Assembly: GCF_000719115.1 (NCBI RefSeq)
Contig: NZ_JOEA01000014.1
Span: forward strand, 62,001 to 126,000
Origin: Lentzea albidocapillata
Lineage (GTDB): Bacteria > Actinomycetota > Actinomycetes > Mycobacteriales > Pseudonocardiaceae
Direction of reading: 5' to 3'
Length of the DNA stretch: 64,000 bases
Under the pieces are notes generated by a model. That model worked only from the letters and a program-made list of their open reading frames with translations, had not been told where the DNA came from and made no database searches. A program made the translations under genes and the position numbers. Shown here piece after piece: positions 53,950 through 61,689 of the stretch. Position 1 is the first letter of the stretch; every line of letters starts with the position of its first letter.

Positions 53950-53963
53950 GGAAAACGCTTTCC
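53950..53963. promoter_or_regulatory. Candidate LacI/Cre-like operator GGAAAACGCTTTCC
   Basis: A nearly perfect inverted repeat (GGAAA / TTTCC around ACGC) in the gap between GH95 and PL11, 65-78 bp upstream of PL11. Three direct and one inverted TTCGAC elements (53893, 53902, 53935; GTCGAA at 53917) precede it. It differs from all other operator types in the window and no matching regulator is adjacent. Confidence 0.55.
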
Positions 53964-54027
53964 GCATTATGCAGCAACACATTCAAGCCCTTGCGTCAGG
54001 TGCTGGACAGGGTCCATCGTAGCCGTC

Positions 54028-56271
54028 GTGGATCTGCGACGAGGGGTTCTGCTGCCGTTGGTGTTCACAGCCGTCCTGGCCGGGCAGCTGCCTGCTGCCG
54101 CGCACCCCACACCGGATGAACACCGCGGGCTCGTCGCGGCCTCCGTCGAGGGTGGCGTGCACCTGAGCTGGCGCATGCTCGGCCGGGAAGCCACCGGCTC
54201 CACCGCCACCGGTCTCTCGGGTCCCGGCTTCGCGGTGTACCGGGACGGGAAGCGCATCGCGACCGTCAGCGACAGCACCACGTACGTCGACACCGGCGGG
54301 GCACCCGGTGCGCGGTACCAGGTCGCTCCCGTACGACGCGGTGTCCCGCTGGGGCGCAGCAAGCCCGTGACGGCGTGGACGGCGTCCCATCACGACCTGC
54401 CGCTGCGCAAGCCGGCGGACGGCGTGACGCCGGCCGGTGAGCACTACACCTACTCCCCCAACGACGTCAGCGTCGGCGACGTGGACGGCGACGGCCAGTA
54501 CGAGTACGTCGTCAAGTGGGATCCCAGCAACTCCAAGGACGTCTCGCAGGTCGGCTACACCGGACCGGTGTACCTCGACACGTACCGCTTCGACGGCACG
54601 CTGCTGCACCGGATCGACCTCGGTGTGAACATCCGGGCGGGCGCGCACTACACCCAGTTCCTGTTCTACGACTTCGACGGTGACGGCCGCGCGGAGCTGA
54701 TGACGAAGACCGCGCCGGGCACTCGGGACGGACGCGAGCGGTTCATCACGATGCCGCGCGAGGACGTGCGCGCCGGGTACCGGCACACCGACGACTACCG
54801 GCTCAGCCCGGAGGGCTACCACGACCACCTCGCCGGCGTGTTCCGCGGCTGGGACTCCCATCCCGAGGTGGTCGCCGGCCGGTGGCCCGCGACGCTGGAG
54901 CAGGCGTTCGGCATCGAGCAACGGTACACCTACCCGTTGTCCACAGAGGACGCTGCCGCGCTGGCCGACCACTTCATCGACGTGTACGCGCCGTCCCGCA
55001 GTGCCAACAACAAACTGCGCCAGTTCGCCGGGTTCGTCATCGACGGCCCGGAATACCTGACCGTGTTCGACGGCGCCACGGGACGCGAGCTGCAGACCGT
55101 CCGCTACGAACCCGGCCGCACCGACGACGGGCTCCTGTGGGGCGACTACGCGATGTCCCGCATCGAACCGGGCAACCGTGTCGACCGGTTCCTGTCGGGA
55201 GTCGCCTACCTGGACGGCAAGCGCCCTTCCGCGATCTTCGCCCGTGGCTACTACACCCGTTCCACGGTCGCGACCTACGACTGGGACGGCAGGCGACTCA
55301 AGAAGCGCTGGCTCGTCGACAGCGGCTGGGTGCCGATGACGAACCCGTTCCGCGACTCCCCGCACGGCCGCGACGGCACGAGCCCCAGCCATGCCAAGCT
55401 CACGACGCAGGGCTCGCACTCGTTGAGTGTCGCCGACGTGGACGGTGACGGCAAGCAGGAGATCATCTACGGCGGCGCGACACTCGACGACGACGGCTCG
55501 TTGCTGTACAGCTCGGTCGGTGTGCTGCCACCGGGCAGCGTGGAACCGGGAGCCACGGTCCGGGTCGGACACGGTGATGCCCTGCACGTCACCGACATCG
55601 ACCCGAACCGTCCCGGCCTCGAGATCTTCATGGTCCACGAGGGCGCCCGCTCCGCCCCGTACGGCTACGCGATGCGCGACGCCCGCACCGGTGCGACGAT
55701 CTACGGCACCTACTCCGGAATGGACACCGGCCGCGGCATGATCGGTGACGTCCGCCCCGACGTGCCCGGCATCGAGACGTGGGCGTCCATGCCGAACGGC
55801 TCCGAGTCCGCGGGCATCTGGAGCGCGGACGGCCGCCGGCTCGACACCCGTTCTCCCGGAACGAACATGAGCATCCGCTGGGCCGGTGACCTGACCACCC
55901 AGATCGTGACCGGCGCCCAGGACGCGACGCCGGCCGTCGAGGACTGGCAGCGCGGCACGCTGCTCACCGCCACCGGAACGCGCACCAACAACGGCACCAA
56001 GGGAAACCCGTCGCTCGTGGCCGACGTGTTCGGCGACTGGCGCGAGGAGCTGGTTGTGCGCACGCAGGACAGCACCGCACTGCGCTTCTACCTCAGCACC
56101 GAGCCGACGAACCACAAGATGTACACGCTCATGCACGACCGCCAGTACCGCGTCGATGTCGCCCGTCAGCAGACCTCCTACAACCAGCCGTCGTACCCGG
56201 GCTTCTACTTCGCCTCGGACGTCGACTGGTCGCGCGTTCCCCTGCCCTCGCACCGATTGGCCGGATCATGA
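54028..56271 (+). CDS. Secreted PL11 rhamnogalacturonan lyase
   Basis: A 747-residue lyase that cleaves the Rha-GalA backbone of rhamnogalacturonan I by beta-elimination. A signal peptide (about 1-25) is followed by a short N-terminal beta domain and an eight-bladed propeller with repeated calcium-binding DxDGDG loops (VDGDGQYE, FDGDGRAEL, VDGDGKQE). YesW/YesX-type marks include SWRMLG, GFAVYRDGKRI and, near the end, MYTLMHDRQYRVDVARQQTSYNQPSYPGFY. The GTG at 54028 opens the frame. It overlaps the next esterase gene by 4 bp, so lyase and deacetylase are produced together. Confidence 0.94.
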   Translation: MDLRRGVLLPLVFTAVLAGQLPAAAHPTPDEHRGLVAASVEGGVHLSWRMLGREATGSTATGLSGPGFAVYRDGKRIATVSDSTTYVDTGGAPGARYQVAPVRRGVPLGRSKPVTAWTASHHDLPLRKPADGVTPAGEHYTYSPNDVSVGDVDGDGQYEYVVKWDPSNSKDVSQVGYTGPVYLDTYRFDGTLLHRIDLGVNIRAGAHYTQFLFYDFDGDGRAELMTKTAPGTRDGRERFITMPREDVRAGYRHTDDYRLSPEGYHDHLAGVFRGWDSHPEVVAGRWPATLEQAFGIEQRYTYPLSTEDAAALADHFIDVYAPSRSANNKLRQFAGFVIDGPEYLTVFDGATGRELQTVRYEPGRTDDGLLWGDYAMSRIEPGNRVDRFLSGVAYLDGKRPSAIFARGYYTRSTVATYDWDGRRLKKRWLVDSGWVPMTNPFRDSPHGRDGTSPSHAKLTTQGSHSLSVADVDGDGKQEIIYGGATLDDDGSLLYSSVGVLPPGSVEPGATVRVGHGDALHVTDIDPNRPGLEIFMVHEGARSAPYGYAMRDARTGATIYGTYSGMDTGRGMIGDVRPDVPGIETWASMPNGSESAGIWSADGRRLDTRSPGTNMSIRWAGDLTTQIVTGAQDATPAVEDWQRGTLLTATGTRTNNGTKGNPSLVADVFGDWREELVVRTQDSTALRFYLSTEPTNHKMYTLMHDRQYRVDVARQQTSYNQPSYPGFYFASDVDWSRVPLPSHRLAGS

Positions 56272-57269
56272 TCAAAGGACTTCTCGTCACGGTGGCGGTT
56301 CTCGTGAGCACCGCCGCCCCGCCGGCGTCCGCCGCCACCTCGAGCTCGCCCACCGACCCGAACGTCAAGTACTTCGGCCGCTGGAACACGAGCTCGTCGA
56401 GCGCCTACGTCTCCGAATGGGCGGGCGCCTACCTCGTCGTCGGCTTCACCGGCCGGACGGTGAAGCTCAAGCAACGCCGCGCGATCGACTTCTTCGTGAG
56501 CATCGACGGCGGACCTGACGTGTCCTATGTGAACCGAACCGGCACAGTGAACCTCACCCCGGCGCCACTGGCCGCGGGCAACCACACCCTGCGTGTCTCC
56601 TACCGCCCGATCGCGGGCTCCTACAAGGGCGACGCGGTGTACCAGGGCATCGAGATCGACACCGGCGCACGCACGTTCACGCCCGCCGTGCCGTCGAAGA
56701 CCATCGAGTTCGTCGGCGACTCGATCACCGTCGGCCAGCAGTCGTCGAAGCAGGCGCTCACCGCGTACGGCTGGCTGACCGGCGAGAAGCTCAAGGTCGG
56801 CCACACCCAGATCGCGGTGGGCGGCGCGTGCCTGCACCCGGCGGCGGACGGCTGCCTGAGCATGCGGGAGGGCTTCCTGCGCACCGGCCTGGCACTGAAC
56901 GCGCCCGCGTGGAACTTCAGCCGGTACAGGGCGAACGCCGTCGTGATCAACCTCGGCACGAACGACGTCGGCCACAGCGTGACCAAGGAGCAGTTCCGCT
57001 CCTCCTATGTCACTCTTCTCCGGCGTGCGCGGGAGAAATACCCGACCGCGGCGATCTTCGCCCTCACCACGTTCCGCAAGCGGTACGTCCCGGAGACCCA
57101 GGCGGCGGTGAAGGCGCTCACCGACGGCGGCGACCGCAACGTGCACTTCGTCGACACCCTGGGCTGGATCAACGAGGCCACCGACACGACGGACAACGTG
57201 CATCCCAACGACCAGGGTCACCGCAAGATCGCCGACCGGCTGGCGCCGATCGTGGCAGCCAGAATCTAA
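56268..57269 (+). CDS. Secreted CE2-like SGNH carbohydrate esterase
   Basis: A 333-residue esterase with a signal peptide (1-22), an N-terminal jelly-roll domain (about 30-138, KYFGRWNTSSSSAYVSEWAGAYL) and an SGNH domain with S152 (VGDSITVGQ), INLGTNDVG and D309/H312 (TTDNVHPND). The two-domain layout is that of family CE2. Its ATG overlaps the PL11 stop as ATGA, so it most likely removes acetyl groups that block the lyase on rhamnogalacturonan or galactan; substrate is inferred from this coupling. Confidence 0.85.
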   Translation: MIKGLLVTVAVLVSTAAPPASAATSSSPTDPNVKYFGRWNTSSSSAYVSEWAGAYLVVGFTGRTVKLKQRRAIDFFVSIDGGPDVSYVNRTGTVNLTPAPLAAGNHTLRVSYRPIAGSYKGDAVYQGIEIDTGARTFTPAVPSKTIEFVGDSITVGQQSSKQALTAYGWLTGEKLKVGHTQIAVGGACLHPAADGCLSMREGFLRTGLALNAPAWNFSRYRANAVVINLGTNDVGHSVTKEQFRSSYVTLLRRAREKYPTAAIFALTTFRKRYVPETQAAVKALTDGGDRNVHFVDTLGWINEATDTTDNVHPNDQGHRKIADRLAPIVAARI

Positions 57270-60100
57270 GCAGGTGCCTTCGCCAGCACCTCGATCTCGC
57301 CAAGAGTGAGGTACCCGGACGGGCGCGCGGTGAGGACGACTCGCACGGCGGTCGCCGGCGGCGATGGGTTCAGCACGACCTCGGTCCGCAGCGCGGTGAC
57401 TTCGACGTCGCCGCTCGCGTCGACCCACGTGCCCTCGACCGTCCGCACCTGGACCTTGAGGCTCTGGGCGATACCGCCCTCGCCGTCGCGGTGAGAATGC
57501 ACGGCCACCCGCGTGAGATCACGGGTTCCGGGCAACGAGAAGGTGATCGTGTCGGCAGGGTTCTTGGTGCCGGACCTCCAGTTCGACCATGCCTTCTCCT
57601 CCGTGACGCCGTTGCGCAGCCGTTCCGCGGAGTAGCCGGACTCGGTGTAGGTCGCCGCGACAGCAGCGTCCAGCGCCGCGTTCACCTCCACCGGCTCGGT
57701 CACCTGCACCACCGCCGTCGCGGCCACCGTGCTGCCGTCGACGACCTGGGCGCGGCCGGTCACCGTCACCGTCCCGACGTGGTCGAACTCCGCGGCGTCC
57801 CACACGACGGGGAGTTCGGCCCTGCCGCCTCGTTTACCCACACCTGTGACGGTGGCCGGCAGTTCGGGCCGCCCGCCGACGTAGGTCTTCGCGCGAGCGG
57901 GCAGTGTCGTGGCGATCGTGTCGACGGTGACCACGGCCAGCGCGGGCAGCTTGCGCCCGAGCACGTCCGTCGCCGTGCCGTGGACGCGCACGGTGCCGGG
58001 CTGTTGCCAGCGCCAGTCCGGCGGGAGGTTCCAGACCACGGGAACTGCGCCCCGTGCTCCGTCCGGGTACACCGGCGTCACGGTCTGCGGCAGCACGGGC
58101 CGAAGCTTGGGAACCGTGAACACAGCGGTGTCCTGAGTGCGCTGCACGGTCTCGTCGACCGGTGTCCAGCGCTGGTTCGCGCCTGATGTCGGGGTCTTCG
58201 CCGACACGGTCTCACCGGTCGCCTCGATCAGCGTGCCGGTGGCAGCGTTCACAAAAGTCCAGCTGCCGTCACCGGTCGTCGACATGATCCACTGAGCCGC
58301 GGTGTCCCTGGCCGACTGCAGCACGACGGCGTCACCCGATGCGGCCAGCCGGGTTCCGGTCACGGCGCTGACGATCTCGTACCGCTCGCGGTTTCCGTTG
58401 CCGTGTCCCAGTTTCCGCACCGCCCACAGCTGCCGTGCGCTTGTGGTGTCGGTCGTCCGCAGGACCGCTTTCGCCCAGTCGTCGGACGGCTGCAGGGACT
58501 TCCCGCCCGTGGCGATCCGGTACACGTGATCGGGCTGGACGAGCGCGGCGTCACCGGACACCCCCGCCACACCGTCGACGAGGAACGTGGTGACCGACTT
58601 CGCCGGCACCGTGACCGTCGCCGACTTCCCGGCCACCCGCACGGGCTTGCCTCGCACGAGGGCTCCGGACGCGTCGGTGACGACCGGGGTCACCTTGGCC
58701 AGCGGCGAGACGAGCCCGAACCGGGACAGGTCCAGCGTCACCGCACGGCCGGTGTTGCCGCTGTTGACGTGCACGACCGTCGCGTCCAGACCGGACCGCT
58801 TCACCGCGGCCACGCTCGACGGGTCGTCGGTCTTGACGAACCGGTCGCCCGGCCGGACGAAGTGGGTGAAGTTGCGGATGGTGTGGAACTTGGTGTTGGT
58901 CCTGATCGGACAGGACTCCAGCGTGTCGTCCGCCGTGCAGTCGAACGGGATGTGGATGCTGCCCCAGTTCTTGCCGGCGGCCGCCTGCGGGACGGTGTCC
59001 TCGATCGGTTGCCAGAACACCCAGGCGGACGGTTCGAGCTCGCGGATGTCCTCGAGCATCCTGGTCGCCATGCCCAGGCCGGGTTCCATGCTCGTGTAGT
59101 CGGTGGTGCCGTTGCCCCAGGTGCCCTCGACCTCGCTCATCCAGAGCTTCTCGTCGGCGCCCTTGGCGATGTCGCGGACGCTGGTGCGCTGGCCCGTGCC
59201 GTAGGTGTGCACGTTGAGCTGGTCGACCACGTCCCGCGCCGGGCCGTAGCCGTTCCAGTTGCGCACGAACGTGCCTGGGTTCGTCTCGTCCATCGCGGAC
59301 ACCTTCACCCGCGACCTCAGTTGGTCGAGCGCGCGGCGCGTGGCGAGCAGAACCTCTTGCTGCAACTCGGGTCCGGCGTGCGCGCCCTCCTGGCGTCCAC
59401 CGGTCGGCTGGCCGTCAGGACCGATCTGCGTGCCCCAGTAGTTCGTGTTGGGCTCGTTCAACGGCGCGAGCGTGTCGAACTTGATGCCGTGCGCGCGTTC
59501 CATCTCCTGGGTCACGCGCGCCAGGTAGGTGGCGAAGTCCTCGACGCGGTCCCGGCGAATCTGGTCGGTGTTCGCGTCGAAGCCGCCGGAGACGTAGCCG
59601 CTGACGGTCTGGAACCACGGCGGTGAGTTGCTGAACGCCTCCCATTTCGTGACCTCGCGCTTGATCTGGTCGACCCACCAGCGCTGGTTGGCGTCCGCGG
59701 AGAAGTCCCAGTGGTCCGGGTTGTCCGGCTGCCACCAGTCCACATCGGCGCGCGTGGTGCCGGGAGGGGCTTTCCAGAAGCCCTCCATCGTCGCGCCCTT
59801 CTTCATGTAGTCCTTGCGGACGTCGGGCGCGTTGCCGCCGCCGATGTTGTACCGCGCGATGTTCAGGCGCAGTCCGTCCTCACCGAACAGCAGGTCGACG
59901 AGCTTGCGGCGGATCGGCTCCGGATAACCACCGGTGATGTTCGCGAACCACACCAGGCTGGTGCCCCAGCCCTCGAACTCCGGTTGCTGGTACGACGGGT
60001 CGACGCGAACGGTGACCCCGTTCTGCGGCAACGGGTCCGCGGCGGCCGGCGTGGCGAGACCGGCGGCGAGGAGGACGAGAACCAGCAGAAGTCGCGCCAT
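57266..60100 (-). CDS. Secreted GH30 (subfamily 5-like) endo-beta-1,6-galactanase with trefoil, Ig-like and discoidin-type modules
   Basis: A 944-residue exported enzyme. After a signal peptide (1-21) comes a GH30 barrel with side beta-sandwich (about 28-520): EFEGWGTSLVWFANITGG, acid/base E216 (APLNEPNT) and nucleophile E323 (LWMSEVEGTWG). This start and the IARYNIGGGN motif match Streptomyces endo-beta-1,6-galactanases acting on arabinogalactan-protein side chains. A ricin-type trefoil (about 530-670), two Ig-like repeats with PPVW/LPVVWD motifs (about 680-830) and a discoidin/CBM32-like domain (about 835-940) follow. The ATG at 60100 has GGGAG upstream and lies 1 bp after the BNR gene stop. 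Its 3' end overlaps the convergent esterase by 4 bp. Confidence 0.87.
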   Translation of the reverse strand: MARLLLVLVLLAAGLATPAAADPLPQNGVTVRVDPSYQQPEFEGWGTSLVWFANITGGYPEPIRRKLVDLLFGEDGLRLNIARYNIGGGNAPDVRKDYMKKGATMEGFWKAPPGTTRADVDWWQPDNPDHWDFSADANQRWWVDQIKREVTKWEAFSNSPPWFQTVSGYVSGGFDANTDQIRRDRVEDFATYLARVTQEMERAHGIKFDTLAPLNEPNTNYWGTQIGPDGQPTGGRQEGAHAGPELQQEVLLATRRALDQLRSRVKVSAMDETNPGTFVRNWNGYGPARDVVDQLNVHTYGTGQRTSVRDIAKGADEKLWMSEVEGTWGNGTTDYTSMEPGLGMATRMLEDIRELEPSAWVFWQPIEDTVPQAAAGKNWGSIHIPFDCTADDTLESCPIRTNTKFHTIRNFTHFVRPGDRFVKTDDPSSVAAVKRSGLDATVVHVNSGNTGRAVTLDLSRFGLVSPLAKVTPVVTDASGALVRGKPVRVAGKSATVTVPAKSVTTFLVDGVAGVSGDAALVQPDHVYRIATGGKSLQPSDDWAKAVLRTTDTTSARQLWAVRKLGHGNGNRERYEIVSAVTGTRLAASGDAVVLQSARDTAAQWIMSTTGDGSWTFVNAATGTLIEATGETVSAKTPTSGANQRWTPVDETVQRTQDTAVFTVPKLRPVLPQTVTPVYPDGARGAVPVVWNLPPDWRWQQPGTVRVHGTATDVLGRKLPALAVVTVDTIATTLPARAKTYVGGRPELPATVTGVGKRGGRAELPVVWDAAEFDHVGTVTVTGRAQVVDGSTVAATAVVQVTEPVEVNAALDAAVAATYTESGYSAERLRNGVTEEKAWSNWRSGTKNPADTITFSLPGTRDLTRVAVHSHRDGEGGIAQSLKVQVRTVEGTWVDASGDVEVTALRTEVVLNPSPPATAVRVVLTARPSGYLTLGEIEVLAKAPA

Positions 60101-60101
60101 G

Positions 60102-61502
60102 TCAGGCTCCCAGCCGGAAGTCGGCGACACGGATCGGCGACGGCGTGGTGCCGCTGGAGGTTTGCTGGTACTGCACCGACAGAATTCCCTGGGACGCGAC
60201 GCGGGACGCGTCCACGTTCACCTCGCCGAACGCCCGCAGTGACGGGCGGTCGAACAACGTCGTCCAGTTCGTCCAGCCGCTCGCCTTGCTCGCCGCCACG
60301 ATCTTCCCGCGCGGCAGCACGAGGTACGCGTTGTCGTCCCGGTCGAACACGATCTTCGTGCGCTGGGTGTGGTTCGGCGGGATCGGCACCTCCATCTTGG
60401 TCCACCTGCCGTCGGCTCCGCGGAAGACGTGGAAGGTGCGGCCGTACTGCGTGCGCTGCTGCGCGTAGTTCGACACGCACTGGGTGAACCGGCCGGGTAC
60501 ATAGCTGATCACGACGTGCGGCCGGCCCTGCGCGTCCACGGCCTGGCTCTCCTGGTTCATCAGGCCGTGGTTCGGGTCGAGCGGATCCGCCACCAGACCT
60601 GGCGAGTTGACGCTCACCCGCGCGCCACCGGTCGTGCCCACCACTGTTCCGGCACCGTTGCGCCACGTCCGGCCGCGGTCGTCGCTGTAGACGTAGCCGG
60701 TGTCGTGGTTGGTCAGCCCGCCCGCGTTGCACAGCACGCCGGTGTTGCCTTCACGCCAGGTAAAAGCGGCGTGCAACCGTCCACTTCGGTCATAGGTCAG
60801 GCCGTGCAGGTACATGTTGCGGGTCGTGGACACCACGCCGTTCGGGCCGGTGTACGAACCGGTGGCGGACGACCATCCGCCGAGCTTGCGCCACGTGCCG
60901 CCGGAGTACTCGGCCAGCTCGTTGACGCCGTTGCCGGAGCCACCGGTGCGGTAGCTGAACTGCAGTCTGCCTTCGGGTGTCACCACGAACTGCGGGTAGG
61001 TCATGGAACCGAGCTCGACGCCGCCGAGCGTACGCTGCACCGCACCGAACGCGGCGGCGTTCCACTGCTGGGCGCCGGTCGCGAGGCCGGGCTGGGACCG
61101 GAAGTAGAACAATCGTGTGTTGTGCGTGTCCAGCGCGACGTGGATCGTGTTGTCCTGCGGGGAGATTCCCAGCGAGATCACGTTGTGCGAATCGTTGGCG
61201 CTGAGCCGGTGCGGCAGCACCACGCTCTCCCACCGCGAGCTGCCCACGGTCCGCCGCGCCACCACGGCGTTGCGGCTCGCGGTGTACCAGGTGGCGTACT
61301 GACGTCCCTGGTAGGTCAGGATCGCGTCCTGCTGGAACGAGTTGTTGTTCACCACCCCGTCGTAGGACACGAAGTACAGCGCTGAAGGATCAAGCAGTGT
61401 GTCGGCCACGAGGCTCACCGCCGGTGCCGCCGCGGGCGCACCCAACGCGGTTCCCGACGACGCCAGCAGCACCGTCACCAAGCTCAGAACGATCCTCTTC
61501 AC
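60102..61502 (-). CDS. Secreted BNR_4-type seven-bladed beta-propeller, possible rhamnose-glucuronate lyase or rhamnosidase
   Basis: A 466-residue exported protein with a Sec signal (1-22). It carries repeated Asp-box-like motifs (YVYSDDRGRTWRNG, ISPQDNTIHVALD, VDAQGRPHVVISY) of the BNR_4 family. Characterised relatives with this propeller fold cut uronic-acid polysaccharides or the Rha-alpha-1,4-GlcA caps of arabinogalactan proteins (families PL24, PL25, PL27, PL42, GH145). Coupling to an endo-beta-1,6-galactanase (stop and start 1 bp apart) makes cap removal the favoured guess. His and Tyr residues are frequent, but I cannot assign the catalytic ones. The GTG at 61502 has GGGGGA upstream; the longer frame to 61787 has no support. 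Confidence 0.75.
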   Translation of the reverse strand: MKRIVLSLVTVLLASSGTALGAPAAAPAVSLVADTLLDPSALYFVSYDGVVNNNSFQQDAILTYQGRQYATWYTASRNAVVARRTVGSSRWESVVLPHRLSANDSHNVISLGISPQDNTIHVALDTHNTRLFYFRSQPGLATGAQQWNAAAFGAVQRTLGGVELGSMTYPQFVVTPEGRLQFSYRTGGSGNGVNELAEYSGGTWRKLGGWSSATGSYTGPNGVVSTTRNMYLHGLTYDRSGRLHAAFTWREGNTGVLCNAGGLTNHDTGYVYSDDRGRTWRNGAGTVVGTTGGARVSVNSPGLVADPLDPNHGLMNQESQAVDAQGRPHVVISYVPGRFTQCVSNYAQQRTQYGRTFHVFRGADGRWTKMEVPIPPNHTQRTKIVFDRDDNAYLVLPRGKIVAASKASGWTNWTTLFDRPSLRAFGEVNVDASRVASQGILSVQYQQTSSGTTPSPIRVADFRLGA

Positions 61503-61689
61503 GGTTCCCCCGGCTGTCGCGGTTCGGCATGTTCCACGGAGCGTGAAGTCGAACAAAATCGAACGCAAGCCTTGAGTTGTTCGATAACACAATGCGCGCT
61601 GTGAACGGCGCGAACCTCGTGGCCTCTTGTCGCCCCTTCGCCCCGACTGTTCACTTGTGTTCAGTTCTGTCTGAACATGGAGGTTCAGC

